This document shows positions 1 through 11,100 of a stretch of 64,000 nucleotides of DNA, one piece after another. A program made the translations under genes and the position numbers. Position 1 is the first letter of the stretch. Each line of letters begins with the position of its first letter. The DNA comes from Pyrenochaeta sp. MPI-SDFR-AT-0127. Its lineage: Eukaryota > Ascomycota > Dothideomycetes > Pleosporales > Cucurbitariaceae. The notes beneath the pieces were generated by a model. It ran no database searches, was not told where the DNA came from, and saw only the letters and a list, made by a program, of their open reading frames with translations. Location: contig JAGTJM010000009.1 in assembly GCA_020747015.1 (NCBI GenBank), positions 372,001 through 436,000 of the forward strand, written 5' to 3'.

Positions 1-293
1 ATCCAACATGGCCATGACTAATTCACAAGCTACATTCGTGCCTCCGCTGCCAATTGCACTTATTTGGTTCAACGTTCAATATTTATCAAAAAACCGACAC
101 TTGATGTACTTACAAGCAAAAAAAAAATACACAGTCATAGCGCAAGGCTCGCTGTCATAGTACAAGGCATAAGTATGAATTCATCATGCAGGAAGCCGTG
201 CTGCTACGGCCGGGTATCACATGCAGCAAACGTATATACTCTCGAACCGCGTCTCAATCTACGCAGTTCACCCATGCTCGCCGTTAGAAACCC
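1..293. other. Left-edge intergenic sequence
   Basis: I see no gene here. The stretch is downstream of the stop codon of the minus-strand SWIM-finger gene and probably contains its 3' untranslated region; it has an A-run near position 120 and no convincing reading frame. Confidence 0.4.
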
Positions 294-1208
294 TCAATCC
301 CCCCATCCAGCAGCCCATCCAGCAGCTTCATCCACACTAACATATTTGTCTTCCACAAATGCACCAAATAAGCCACTGCACCTCTCTGCAAGCACACATG
401 CTAGTAGGTGCTTGCATACCGGCGGCATACCTTTGTCTAAGCTGATACCACCGAAGATCCACGCGCCATCCTCTGCGTTGTCCACTGCTTGCCCAGACGT
501 TATTTTGTCTTCATTTGGGGATTCGTAGCCTTGGATTGGAGGGTCGGGGAGTACAGCTGGAAATGCAGCAAATGCAAAAGCAGGACATGAGCAGTTCCAA
601 GCCTGAAGGCGCACTTCGTAGGATGTGGTTGTGTCGAACGAGGTGCTGTAGCGGGAGGAACGTTGTTGGGCAGAACGAACGTAAAATATTGTGGAATGCT
701 CGTCATGAATGTCTTGTTGTGCTTGATTAGTCTCTTCTGTATCGGGGGCGTCCGCCATTGTCTGGTCTTGTGCAGGAACGTTGGAAGCTTTTGACGCTGA
801 CATGCTAAGATTGCGGTGATGAGTCGTGTTATCAATTAACGCTGTGAGAGCCTCCGGGTTTGACTCCAACTGCCCATCATCACTCTGCGCTGCGTCTCCC
901 ACATGAGTCTGCTTGTTTGCATGCTGGGTTGCACCTAACTTGGACTTGGATAATGACGCAGAAAGCTGCTGGCCATTGCAAATTCGAAATCGAGAAACGA
1001 GTCGTCGATCAAGAAGGTCCAAGGCAGGTACAAACTCGTTGGGAAATAGTACCTGCAGAGAGAGGAGTTGTTTCTTCGCTCCTTCAGGCACAGCACTGAG
1101 CAGATTTGATTCTTTCGCAGTACTATCATTGTACAGCGAAACCGAAGGTAATGAATTCAACAATTCGGTCACGAAACGGCGTGAGGTGGGTAACACTGGT
1201 AACGACAT
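294..1208 (-). CDS. SWIM-type zinc finger protein
   Basis: A single-exon reading frame of 304 residues starting at the ATG at 1208. Near the C-terminus it has Cys206-x-Cys208 followed after 56 residues by Cys265-Lys-His267, the CxC...CxH signature of a SWIM zinc finger. The middle (about residues 105-170) is polar and looks disordered. In fungi a lone SWIM finger is typical of Shu2/Sws1 (ZSWIM7) proteins, which act with Rad51 paralogues in homologous recombination; that assignment is an inference from architecture, because SWIM fingers also occur in unrelated proteins. The spacer between the CxC and CxH pairs is long and Asp/Glu rich. I am fairly sure of the gene and of the SWIM motif, less so of the recombination role. 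Confidence 0.75.
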   Translation of the reverse strand: MSLPVLPTSRRFVTELLNSLPSVSLYNDSTAKESNLLSAVPEGAKKQLLSLQVLFPNEFVPALDLLDRRLVSRFRICNGQQLSASLSKSKLGATQHANKQTHVGDAAQSDDGQLESNPEALTALIDNTTHHRNLSMSASKASNVPAQDQTMADAPDTEETNQAQQDIHDEHSTIFYVRSAQQRSSRYSTSFDTTTSYEVRLQAWNCSCPAFAFAAFPAVLPDPPIQGYESPNEDKITSGQAVDNAEDGAWIFGGISLDKGMPPVCKHLLACVLAERCSGLFGAFVEDKYVSVDEAAGWAAGWGD

Positions 1209-2959
1209 TGCAGACTACGACCTGGGGAGTGCATGGTGGGATGGAACTGGTGATGAAGATGACGTCGGTGGGGGAATGCGATGGTCGAAATAAGGTTGAG
1301 GAGAGTTGCAACGGGACGCGGGATAGCGTGAAAGCTTTGTCCACGAAATCACGTGAAGGGTCGCAGATCTGTCGGCGTGCGGCCAGATGCGGTAATGCAC
1401 GATGACAGCGCGATTATGAATATATGGAGACTCAGGGAAGCATTGCCGATAGAGATGATGAGCTTGTAAGTGGTCTTGTGATCGTTCGGACACGTGGTAA
1501 GCCAATGATTGGAATGACCCGAAGACCATCGCGATGCTCTACTCAGCAGGCTAGAAATGGGCTGGCGTCATAATCGGACAGCCAATTCGTCCGAAAGAAC
1601 TCGATCGATTTAGAGCCTGTGTCAGCATATTACTTGTTGAATATGTTGCAAGGCAGTCATCGCTACAAACCGGTGTCTGGTAATTAGCCCCTGTACCACA
1701 TCTCACTGCTGGAGAAGGCCAGTCTATTTTGGGCAGGGCGAGCAGGCTTCGTATCTTGGTACAATGATACAGGTCGTGTCTACTTTTGGCGTCTGGGCCC
1801 TGACGCCATTGACGACGTGGTAATGACAGGACTGCGCCCCAAAGTGCTCCCGCCAGAGGCTCGAAACGAGATCTGCAGTTGGCAATGTTGGACAGCAGCT
1901 TGTGAGCGTGGCAGACGCAGGGTCTCCCAGGTGTCGCAGCCCACGGAGCCGGGGGCCAGCAAACGACAGGGTCATCTGCCAACATTGACCTATCAGGCTG
2001 GCCAGGCTCGGTGCAGCCCTGGAAAAGGCAGATCGGGGGTGCAAGAGGTGCCACACAAGGCCAGACTTGTCTACCAAACTGAACATTGGGATATGATGGT
2101 GAAGCATTCATCAATTCATGCCTGCCAAACAAGGGGAACAAATTGCGCAATATTGGGGGCCTTTGAGGAGGGTCAGCCCATGGATCAGCAGCACCCCTCG
2201 GCATTGGTCTGGCCCGCTCATACGGCCAGGTCGGCAGATTGGTGAGGGGTACAATGGGAAGGCTAATTGTCCGTGGGCGGGCAACGAGATGACAAGTAGT
2301 CGGTGTCCAGCGGTAATTGGCGGCTTTGTGCAATCCCAGATGCGATGGCGGCAGCAGCGCTGAGCAGGAATGGCTCGAGGTGGGCGAGAAGCAAAACGGG
2401 GTGTTGAGGGGCTGTTGAATGCAATTGTACCCCTCCCCCACAAAAGCGATAACGACGATAAGACACCTGCCGGGGTCAGAGGATGGATGACCATTGCCCT
2501 AGGCCAAGAGGGTGTGCAGCGACGCCGTCTCGTGAGCTGATCGTGTGGGATTGTGTGTGAAGCGCCCTAGTCGGGCAGCCGTCACGTCCGTGGGGAGCGA
2601 GAGTCTGACTATGGGCCAGCTGGACCTGGCGACTTTCACATGCTTGGGAGAGTGCTCACGGGATGCACACCAATTGGCAGGGTGCAAGACGGTCAATGGC
2701 ATTGCGGGAATGCAACGCAGTGGGCAAGTGATGCAGGCATTGTCTGGTACCCGCTGCAAGACATTGACTCGCCCTGAACCCTCTGCTCGGGGTCAAGAGC
2801 CCCCGTGGCTGGTGCCGTTGCCCGCGACCATGTTTGATAGAGGTCGGGTCACAAGACCAGCCCATCATCGGACTAGGCGGGACGGCTTCGTGTTGCTAGA
2901 TGGCGGTAACTGCGGTGTTCGCCGGCGGCGGTTGGGCAGACGGCAGCAATGCGGTGTGA

Positions 2960-3053
2960 GCAGACAGGGCAGGCAGGCAGACAGGCAGACAGACAGACAC
3001 ACACGCACACACACACATGGAGGGAGGGAGAGAGAGTGAGAGAGAGTGAGAGT
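2960..3053. repeat. Compound microsatellite
   Basis: Successive short tandem tracts: CAGG/CAGA units, then CA units, then GGGA and GAGA units. It lies in non-coding DNA between the SWIM-finger and SWIRM genes. Confidence 0.85.
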
Positions 3054-3297
3054 GGGCGGTTGTGCCATTGAGTTCTGCATTCTCTGCTAGCTTGCCACTG
3101 GCCGTGAATGGCAGGTGGAGTGAATTGGGCTCTTGGGCAGGTCGAGCGGCCGGTCACTGGCGCAGGTCATTGCAAGGGCATGTGGAGCGATGTGGAACCA
3201 TCATGTTTGCATTGACGGGGGCGGTCAGCATGCACCAGAGAACGGGCGTTTAGGACATGACGGAAGCGGTGACGGTCCCAGCCGGGAGAGCAGATAT

Positions 3298-3330
3298 GGG
3301 GAGGGGGGGGGAAGGGGGGGTGGAGGGTGA
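3298..3330. repeat. G-rich low-complexity run
   Basis: A run of almost only G with a few A and T interruptions, containing several G tracts of three or more, so it could form a G-quadruplex on the plus strand. No gene overlaps it. Confidence 0.6.
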
Positions 3331-4338
3331 GTGTGTGTCTGGAAATGGATGCAAGTTGGAGCCAGGCGGTGCTGTGACACGCTCTCTGGCTGCATGTGGT
3401 GCCCAATGGCATAGAAACATATCACAGAGTCGTCAATGCGCGTCCCAGAAGGACCATTGTGCGCTCAATGGCAGCAGGAGACGTGGAGACGCAGGCAGAC
3501 GATGCACTTGTCCTGGCCGACCAGCAACACCACGAACGACTAGCCGCGTTCGCGCAGGGCAGTGAATCGACTTCGCGCCCAACCGTGACTCAATCGTCTC
3601 TGACAGCAAAACCCCCAATTGCGCATTTCGCTGCGCCGCCCTGCTGGTCGTGGCTGCAATTGGCTGCCTCAGCTGGCCCTCCCTTTCGTCTCCATTCCAT
3701 TCACTTCTTGGCCACCACCCACATTCGTCAGCTTCCGGCCGTGGACTGACAGGCGCGCAACAGGCGCGCACCCATATTGAATGATGCCTGGAGGATCAAA
3801 GGCTGGCACCTGAGCGCCGTCGCGCCAACCACACCCTCTTTGTCCGGTTGGCTAGCACATGGGCGGCGGCGTGTCTCAAAGGACAGAGTCACACCTCACC
3901 GTCCTTGTTCGCCTTATGGCTGTAGCCTGCTGAAACCGCTGCGGACCTGCTGCCCTTATAAACTCCGCCCACCCCGACTGTTTCGGGAGGTTTGGCCTGT
4001 CCCCTCCAGCTCTCGTCCTATCTCCGCCGCCAATTCTGCTGCCATTTACTAATTGTCGTCTGCCCTGGTTGCTGTAAGCATTGGTTGGGGCAATTGATGC
4101 GATTCTGCCGCCTTCCACCGTCACCGTCGCGACTCGTCACACTCTGACTTTGCGGCCATATAACCCCGGCCTTGCCACCCTCGACTCTCGCAATTCTCAA
4201 CACTCATAGTCGCTCTCAACTGCTCACCGTGCAAACTCACCCGCCTGCTGCCGCCTGGAACTCGTTAAATAGCTGCTTGGCCGCCCAACCCTGGATCCAT
4301 TTGCTTGAACCACGGTCAAACTCCCCACACTACCCACA

Positions 4339-5487
4339 ATGGCAAACCCGCCATATAACACACCACCGAGCCACCGTCTTACTGTTTCTTCCCTCCTCTC
4401 GCCACCCGAGATGAAGCGCTCAGAGTCGTTTGGCTCTTCAATGGCGCCCGTCTTTACGCAATCACCTTTTTCCTCCTTCAATTCCATGCCATCGAAACCA
4501 ATCATGGGCACTGACATCCTGGCCTTCCAGGCAGCAGTGCACGCAAACCGAGACGCCTACGCCTCACCACCCATTTCGCCATTCGATACCCAGTCGCAGA
4601 AGGAGAACATGGAAATCGTCGACGAGCAAGGCACTCGGGACCCGCAGTTGTTCGTCTCTGGCGACGCTGTGGTTCCCATCGCTCACGTCCCCCTGTTCCC
4701 TCAGGACTCTGCAGAGCCGGCCTCTCAGGACATCATCGCCGAGCACATGAAGTCGCTCGACTATGCGAAACTCGAGTGCAAGCCCACGCGCGAGGATTAC
4801 GAACTAGCCATCTCCTTTCGCTCGACTGTCTTCGACATGGCCGTCAAGAACCCCCGCCAATGGTGGGCCCAAGAGCGACGATTTGACCAGCACTACGAGC
4901 GACCCAGCGGTGTTCACAAGCGACCAGCCTTGAAGAAGCTTGCTCCTGCTCCATCATCTCGACCTCGCCAGCCAAAGGTGGCTCTGCCACGACTGCCTCC
5001 TCGCACTCCTCGCCAGCCAAAGGCTAAGCGCACTCCTCAGACGCAAACTTACGACTCATTCGAGTACACGCCAGCATCAACATCACCAAAGCCTGCACGA
5101 CCCGCCACCAACCGCGACGACACCGACTACGACGCTATCCCAGATTATTCGCCACCACTCGACACTCTGCCCAAAGGTAATAGTAAAATACTAAAGGCAG
5201 AGTGGAAGGGCCAAGCGCTAGATCTTTCCAAAGATGCTGATCGTCACCTTTTGCATGAGGCTGAACTGCATCTTGCTGCAACGCTTCGCCTTAGTTGCGC
5301 TACCTACCTCTGCAGTAAAAGACGTGTTTTCCAGGCTCGCATTGAAGCCTTGAAGATTGGCAAAGAGTTTCGCAAGACAGATGCCCAGCAAGCCTGCAAG
5401 ATTGATGTCAACAAGGCCAGCAAGCTGTGGCAGTCGTACGATAGAGTGGGCTGGTTCAACCCAGACTACTTCCGCCAGCACCTCTAA
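4339..5487 (+). CDS. SWIRM domain-containing protein (Fun19/Laf-like)
   Basis: Intron-free frame of 382 residues. The first 285 residues are low-complexity, rich in Pro, Ser, Thr and basic residues (typical disordered nuclear protein), with a basic Pro/Arg/Lys tract around residues 200-240. The last 97 residues form a SWIRM domain: Leu-Asp-Leu-Ser-Lys near 293, the helical block ending in Phe-Arg-Lys-Thr-Asp, and the closing Asp-Val-Asn-Lys-Ala-Ser-Lys-Leu-Trp ... Gly-Trp-Phe motif. A C-terminal SWIRM on a short protein is the arrangement of budding yeast Fun19 and fission yeast Laf1/Laf2, which are chromatin associated (Laf proteins with the Clr6 deacetylase). SWIRM domains bind DNA or histones. 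The start is the first ATG after a pyrimidine-rich leader. The orthology to Fun19/Laf is inference; the domain call is strong. Confidence 0.85.
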   Translation: MANPPYNTPPSHRLTVSSLLSPPEMKRSESFGSSMAPVFTQSPFSSFNSMPSKPIMGTDILAFQAAVHANRDAYASPPISPFDTQSQKENMEIVDEQGTRDPQLFVSGDAVVPIAHVPLFPQDSAEPASQDIIAEHMKSLDYAKLECKPTREDYELAISFRSTVFDMAVKNPRQWWAQERRFDQHYERPSGVHKRPALKKLAPAPSSRPRQPKVALPRLPPRTPRQPKAKRTPQTQTYDSFEYTPASTSPKPARPATNRDDTDYDAIPDYSPPLDTLPKGNSKILKAEWKGQALDLSKDADRHLLHEAELHLAATLRLSCATYLCSKRRVFQARIEALKIGKEFRKTDAQQACKIDVNKASKLWQSYDRVGWFNPDYFRQHL

Positions 5488-6276
5488 GCATATTCGCTTC
5501 AACAATCATCGCGTCGCGCGCACAGCGGCCTTTGGCTTGTGATCATTTGATCATTTCTCCACGGTTATCTCTTTACGTCTGCATCAAGTTGCATATGATT
5601 GATTGGTGTCATGGGTCACTTCTCTTGGTTAAGACTGACATGCACATGGAGGCGGCGGCTGCCGTATACTCCCTTTTTTTTCACACGATTCATGAACGGC
5701 GTTTCTATTCTCTGCACAAGGGCACATTGTTGGCATGATCGGGATGTTCGGGACTGGGCACGATCCTCCCTCTATGGCGTTTGTTGTACTTTCTGCTCCG
5801 TCTCCTTTGTCCACATCATGCGATACCCCCCAGCTCAACACGATTTGATGTTTTCCAGTCCTGACATGGAACCTGCTGCCGCTATGGTCGGCTTCAATCA
5901 CTAGGTAGTTCTAGATTGAGAATTGAACTGCTCTCTATATATACAAGCAAACTTGCCATTTGATATTGTCTGTGCGTGTTGGACCTCAATTAGAGTCCTG
6001 TGATGTTGACATGGCCCCAACTCGACCCAAAGAGTGAACAGTTCGCAAGCGGTACACGGTGAACGACGAAGAGCGGTGGAACTGGGCAGGGTCTCGGAGT
6101 CTGCGGGCGGGGGATGTGTAAGCTCCGCAGCAGTGGCGCGGCTGAACTAATTTGGGGGTCATCTCTTGGCTAAGCTCAAACGCTCCCGCCGCGTCCTCAC
6201 CTTCTCTCGGCGACCAACGACTACCAACAATTCCTCCCAACCAACGGAGTCGCGGGATCGCGCGGAAAACACCACC
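5488..6276. other. Intergenic region, SWIRM gene to CDC50 gene
   Basis: About 790 bases with no supported gene. It should hold the 3' end of the SWIRM transcript and the promoter and leader of the CDC50-family gene. Confidence 0.4.
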
Positions 6277-7822
6277 ATGTCGCAATCGCAGCAGGCCGAG
6301 CATACAGACTCGATATCGAGCCAGGACCCAAGCCGCGAGGAGCCGAAGAAGACGAAGAGCAAGAGGCCACCGAGTAAGCGATCATGGGCAGACACAGTTG
6401 CGTGTCGAGGACAGCGGTGCTGATGGTCTTCTAGATACTGCATTCCGGCAGCAGCGGTTGAAAGCATGGCAGTATGTAGCAGCAGAACTGCATCTGGAAT
6501 CGCAGAATGGCCAGAGAGCTAACAGCGTCGCGACAGACCCATCTTAACCCCAAAGACGGTCCTCCCGCTCTTCTTCATCGTCGGTATCATATTTGCACCC
6601 ATCGGTGGGTTACTGTTGTATGCGAGTGCACAGGTATGCGCCTTGAACAACTCCTGTAGAGACGTGGCTGACTCTCCCACCAGGTCCAGGAGATCTCGAT
6701 CGACTACACAGACTGCAATAAGACGTCGCCTTGGACTGAGACAAACTTTGATGGCTCAATAGAAAGCACGCTTGATGACATCCCATCGGATAAAGTATCC
6801 GCCACGTTTAAATCGCCCATGGCTACGCCGCCTCAGTGGGGCCGTGGATGGGAGAATTACACTTGGCCGTCAGGCGTGACGAAGAACACGAGTGTCTGCG
6901 TCCTGAGCATCACCTTTCCGAACGACATAAAGCCTCCCGTCCTTTTCTACTATCGTCTGACCAACTTCTATCAAAATCATCGCCGATATGTCAAATCTGT
7001 GGACATCAACCAGCTGAAAGGCAAGTATCGAAGTGCTGCAGATATTAGGTCCGGCGATTGCGACCCTCTGGATGTAGCCCCAAATGATGGTCGACCGTAC
7101 TACCCCTGCGGCCTGATTGCAAACTCCATGTTCAACGATACGTTTGGCAACTTGACTAGTTCAAACCGTCAAGGCACCCAATCATCTGACTTTTACAACA
7201 TGACAAGTGCAGGAACATCGTGGAGTCATGAAGGAGATTTGTATGGCAAGACTGCCTATCAACCACATGAAGTAGTGCCTCCGCCAAACTGGCAAGAGCA
7301 GTACCCTGAAGATGGCTACAACTCCACAGAACTGCCTAATCTGCACACATGGGAGCAATTCCAGGTGTGGATGAGAACTGCTGGATTGCCTACTTTCAGT
7401 AAATTGGCGCAAAGAAATGACAATGAGGTTCTCAAGTCCGGCACCTACCGCCTGAAAATCTTTGATCGTACGATTGTCGCCATTCGCACTGCGCTGCAAG
7501 CATGCTAACGTGGCTCAGGCTTCCCAGTTGATAAGTACAGCGGTACCAAATCGATTCTAATTTCCACGCGTACCGTCATGGGTGGCAAGAACCCATTCCT
7601 AGGCATTGCGTACATCGTCGTAGGCGGTCTCTGCATTCTGCTCGGTGCTGTTTTCCTCGCCACTCACCTCATCAAGCCAAGGTAAGCCGCATCGTAGATT
7701 TTGCCTGCAAATCGAGAAATTGACAAACCTCTAGGAAACTTGGTGATCATACCTACCTCACTTGGAACAACGACGATCAACCTAGTACGGCCACAACTAC
7801 CGGGCGCGCGGGTGGCGCATGA
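6277..7822 (+). CDS. CDC50/LEM3 family P4-ATPase (flippase) subunit
   Basis: Six exons: 6277-6373, 6435-6471, 6537-6633, 6684-7467, 7519-7681, 7735-7822; joined they encode 421 residues. All introns are GT-AG and 50-65 nt. The N-terminus carries the family motif Asn-Thr-Ala-Phe-Arg-Gln-Gln-Arg-Leu-Lys-Ala-Trp, then a first membrane segment (about 53-75), a large N-glycosylated lumenal domain with paired cysteines and Asn-Tyr-Thr/Asn-Thr-Ser sites, and a second membrane segment (about 367-389) with a short cytosolic tail. These proteins are obligate partners of P4-ATPases (Drs2, Dnf1/2, Neo1-type), needed for their ER exit and lipid flipping at Golgi and plasma membrane. Length matches the family. 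The Gly-Lys-Asn-Pro-Phe-Leu-Gly-Ile-Ala-Tyr motif before the second segment is diagnostic. Which of Cdc50, Lem3 or Crf1 it corresponds to cannot be decided from sequence alone. Confidence 0.93.
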
Positions 7823-8431
7823 TCATCATCATCATCGTTGTCGTCGCCGTATTTCTCCAGTCACTACAGCGTCATTTTCATCTTGGTCGCATTTTCATTT
7901 TGCTGAATAATGATTGAAGCCTGGGTCTCGGCATTGTATATGTATCACGGGGTTTTGGGGGGCGTGGAGTCCGGGCGTTTGGAAGAGAGACTGGATCATG
8001 GTCTTTTCTGTTTCGTCAATGCAATCGATTTTCACCAAATTCTTGATCTCCTGGAAGAGGACCATTTAGGTACATTTTATCAAGATCGTGTCAGAAACCA
8101 CAACAGACGGGTGATACCCAAGACAAGTCTGATGTGTCGACCGCATGCATCTGCCCTAACTAGTCTTGCAAGGCCGCAGCCAGGTACACGGACGGCCGTA
8201 ACATTAAACCCACATGGACATTCTGAAACCCAGGAATCCAGACTGCCTCATGGTCAGGGATATAAGTCGCATCTACAATCTCCAGTTGTGCAACCTCACC
8301 AGAGTCCGTTACTTTCACTTTACTTTCAAAATAAGCATTCTATCAGCAGCAAACGTACCACAATCTACACACCATTTTTTTTTAGGACTAGGAACGCATT
8401 CCACGGGCCGTTCGCTACCAACTTTGCACTC
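7823..8431. other. Intergenic region upstream of the metalloprotease
   Basis: About 600 bases with no separate gene. It is open in the metalloprotease frame from 7910, but that frame begins before the signal peptide and has no coding-like composition, so I treat it as promoter and leader. A T-rich stretch lies at 8373-8385. Confidence 0.45.
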
Positions 8432-9349
8432 ATGCGCATACATCTTCTCCTTGCCTCGCTGGGCCTCCTAGCGGCGGCAAGCAAACCCTCCGGTCAAGAA
8501 TCGTCCAAGCCGTTCGATTGTGGCACCGACACTGCCCATGCTTCTGATGACTTCCTCCAAACTGTTCAATCGCTACATGACAATGCCAATGCCGGCTCGC
8601 AAGCTGCCCGCGCTGCTCTTGTGGCCCGAGATAAGGCAAGGAGAGGTACAGGCCCGGTGGCTGTGGATGTAGTCTTTCACATTGTCGCCAAAAGCGAGAA
8701 CAAGGGGGCTATCACAAACGATATGCCCTCGGCGCAGCTCGAGTCCCTCAACGAGGCCTACAAGCCTTATGACATTACGTTCAACCTCATAAATGTTACG
8801 TGGAACACGAATGACGCCTGGGCCATTGGCGAAAAAGACGACGATAACGAGATGAAGAAGACGCTGCGCCAGGGCACCTATCGCACCCTGAATCTGTACT
8901 TCCAGACTGATCTAGTTGGCGGAGTGTTGGGCCGATGCACACTACCAAGTGCCATTGCAAACGGCAAAGACGATCCCACCGTCTACTTCAATGATGGCTG
9001 TAACATCAACGCACACACAATGCCTGGCGGGGCCATGAATGGCTACAACCGCGGCAAAACCGCTGTGCATGAGACAGGACACTGGCTTGGCCTTCTGCAT
9101 ACCTTTGAAGGCTACACTTGCGATGGACCTGGCGATTACATCGACGATACACCCATGGAAAGTACGGCGACGGAGGGATGTCCTACTGAGCCGGCCAAGA
9201 GGAGCTGTCCGGATCAGCAGAAGGCTGAAGAGGTAGATCCGATTCACAACTACATGGACTACTCCATAGATGAGTGCTATGAAGGATTCACAAACTTGCA
9301 AGTAGAGCGGATGAAGAATATGTGGAGCATGTTCCGGGACGGCAACTGA
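8432..9349 (+). CDS. Secreted M43-family (pappalysin-like) metalloprotease
   Basis: Single-exon gene of 305 residues from the ATG at 8432. This start was chosen because it immediately begins a signal peptide (about residues 1-16, Arg-Ile-His then a Leu/Ala-rich core). The zinc site is His213-Glu-Thr-Gly-His217-Trp-Leu-Gly-Leu-Leu-His223, fitting the metzincin pattern HExxHxxGxxH, and the Met-turn is near Met275 (Asn-Tyr-Met-Asp-Tyr-Ser). Several Cys residues after the zinc site match the disulphides of the family. Related proteins include Mep1 of Coccidioides and many Pezizomycotina extracellular proteases; they degrade extracellular protein and appear among virulence-associated secretomes. 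No pro-domain longer than about 60 residues is seen, as usual for the family. Confidence 0.93.
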   Translation: MRIHLLLASLGLLAAASKPSGQESSKPFDCGTDTAHASDDFLQTVQSLHDNANAGSQAARAALVARDKARRGTGPVAVDVVFHIVAKSENKGAITNDMPSAQLESLNEAYKPYDITFNLINVTWNTNDAWAIGEKDDDNEMKKTLRQGTYRTLNLYFQTDLVGGVLGRCTLPSAIANGKDDPTVYFNDGCNINAHTMPGGAMNGYNRGKTAVHETGHWLGLLHTFEGYTCDGPGDYIDDTPMESTATEGCPTEPAKRSCPDQQKAEEVDPIHNYMDYSIDECYEGFTNLQVERMKNMWSMFRDGN

Positions 9350-10812
9350 TGTGCGAGATGGAATGAGGGAAAGGGCTTAGTGCCATGTGGTCAGGGGGGT
9401 TTGGTCAAAATTGCTGCAATTCTGTTGCTATAGCTTCTTGTTTTTGGTTGGGTTCTTTTTGCGCTTTGTCCATTTTCGAGCTATTGGATTACTGTAGATG
9501 TTACTTATTTGTAGAATTGCACATACACTTTTAACATGACTTCATGTTCGAAGCAATTATCTCAGCGTACCTGGCACTAAAGGAACATTTATGGTGACTC
9601 GATTCATTGAATAGGGGTGCTGATCTTCCACGGTATACTGATTGACTTCTTCACGGCTCTTCCGCCCAGCATGATTCAGAATGAAGATACTGACCCGTAA
9701 TGTTGTTCCTCGTATAATGGGTCACTGTTATCGTTCACTGGTCCTGTGTAACACTCGGCTGCCGCATTGCATTGTTCCACATTCCAGGCTCTTCGAGCCT
9801 CCTTCTATGGGCTGGCCAATCAGGCCTAGTCGGCAAAACAGCAGCTTGTACCTCACAAGGCAATATAGAATCGAAATGGTCTCGAAACCTTAAAGTTGAT
9901 TCACCTGTTCTATCTATGGATCTACCTGTTGCACCCGCTTTTGGCGCGAATATCCCGCCCTCAACCACGACTACCTCATGAGTCTCTCATGCTGACGGCA
10001 AGCGCGATCACATACAGAACATCAATGTTCCAGTCTCCACGAGGACATGAAATCGGCAGACTCGCGGAAGATCTAGATGTCATTCCTGCCTTTGGACGTC
10101 TCGGCATGCAACAAATTCTGACAGCTCCGATGGTGCGACACCGCCTCGACTCTCATAGGGAAAGACACCATGCATCTCGGCAAACACCCCAGACTCCGCC
10201 CTTGAGTTTCAAGCACTACGAGCCCTCAACAGAAACAATCTAGTCCATAAACAGACCAACAGTTTATGCACTCGGGTTGTGTTGGCCAGCTAAACAACGG
10301 CCGCGCCTACCGTGCCTTTTCTTTGTTCCAAATGGGGAAATCATGAACAATGCACGTGCACGCACGGCATGAAGTCCTAAAGCACCACTGCGGGGGAACA
10401 AAAGGGCAGCGGCGGCTAGGCACGTGCAAGAGCGAAGGGAAGACATAAAGAAGTAGACTGCGACGTAGCTTCCATGAGTGAGACTCTGAAAACAAAGACC
10501 TTTTGTATCCATCCCTTACCCAACAACGACCCACGTGTACCTACCTAAAACTTGCGGTCTGATGTGGGAATAGCTGTATACTTGAGATAGGCCCGGCCAT
10601 CTTTACACCCGATACTTTGTCGCACGCACAATTAGAGGATAACGCAACAAAGCAAGAGGGAAAAAGACGCCTCCAAACCTCCCCCCTTGCGCGAGTTTGC
10701 AGCAACCCCGCCTGTCACAAGCCAGTCAACAACGCAGCTCAGGCCTCCAATACACGTCCAAACCTACCAATTGACCTACAACGTCAGCGGCCCCCTCTTC
10801 AAAGCACTTTCA
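9350..10812. other. Intergenic region downstream of the metalloprotease
   Basis: About 1.46 kb. I see no supported coding frame. The part nearest 10812 is pyrimidine rich and could be the leader of the possible small gene at 10813. Confidence 0.4.
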
Positions 10813-11100
10813 ATGTATCATCCCTGCCCTCCGACCCTCCACCGCCGCTCCTCCTCTTCGGCTTCTTCTTCTTCTTCTTCGTCAAGCAAACTGCCATCTG
10901 TTTTCCGCTACGCACTCATCCTGCTCAAAGCCAGGCCCACACCGACAGATATCGACAACTTGTCTGTGTACACAGAGGCCAGAAGTGGGCCGCCAAGTCC
11001 AACAGCGACGCCCCTCGAGAGAAACGGCGACGATTATTTCGGCCCAGAAGCGCACAGGATATCGCTGTTTCAAACACCACCGCCACCGTATCGGCCTTGA
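10813..11100 (+). CDS. Possible 95-residue Ser/Pro-rich protein
   Basis: I do not recognise this gene. From the ATG at 10813 a 95-residue frame begins with Tyr-His-Pro-Cys-Pro-Pro, has a tract of serines (about residues 15-24, encoded by a TCT/TCC microsatellite), a short hydrophobic segment (Phe-Arg-Tyr-Ala-Leu-Ile-Leu-Leu), then Pro/Thr-rich sequence and ends in Pro-Pro-Pro-Pro-Tyr-Arg-Pro, a PY-like motif that WW domains bind. Codon choice after the serine tract (CTC, GAG, AAC, GGC, GAC, TTC) resembles its coding neighbours. A longer frame (10617-11228) overlaps in another register but looks less protein-like. It may be a genuine short conserved protein or chance. Confidence 0.4.
   Translation: MYHPCPPTLHRRSSSSASSSSSSSSKLPSVFRYALILLKARPTPTDIDNLSVYTEARSGPPSPTATPLERNGDDYFGPEAHRISLFQTPPPPYRP
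10843..10885. repeat. CTT/TCC trinucleotide tract
   Basis: An imperfect run of TCC, TTC and CTT triplets that encodes the serine tract of the possible small protein. Confidence 0.7.

Larger units (their letters stand above)
1209..4338. other. Long low-complexity intergenic/leader region
   Basis: More than 3 kb without a credible coding frame; the open frames present are short, start mostly at non-ATG codons and have improbable composition. It contains simple repeats at 2960-3053 and a G-rich run at 3298-3330. The last 600 bases are pyrimidine rich with a TATAAA at 3957-3962, which looks like the promoter and 5' leader of the SWIRM-domain gene at 4339. Confidence 0.5.
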
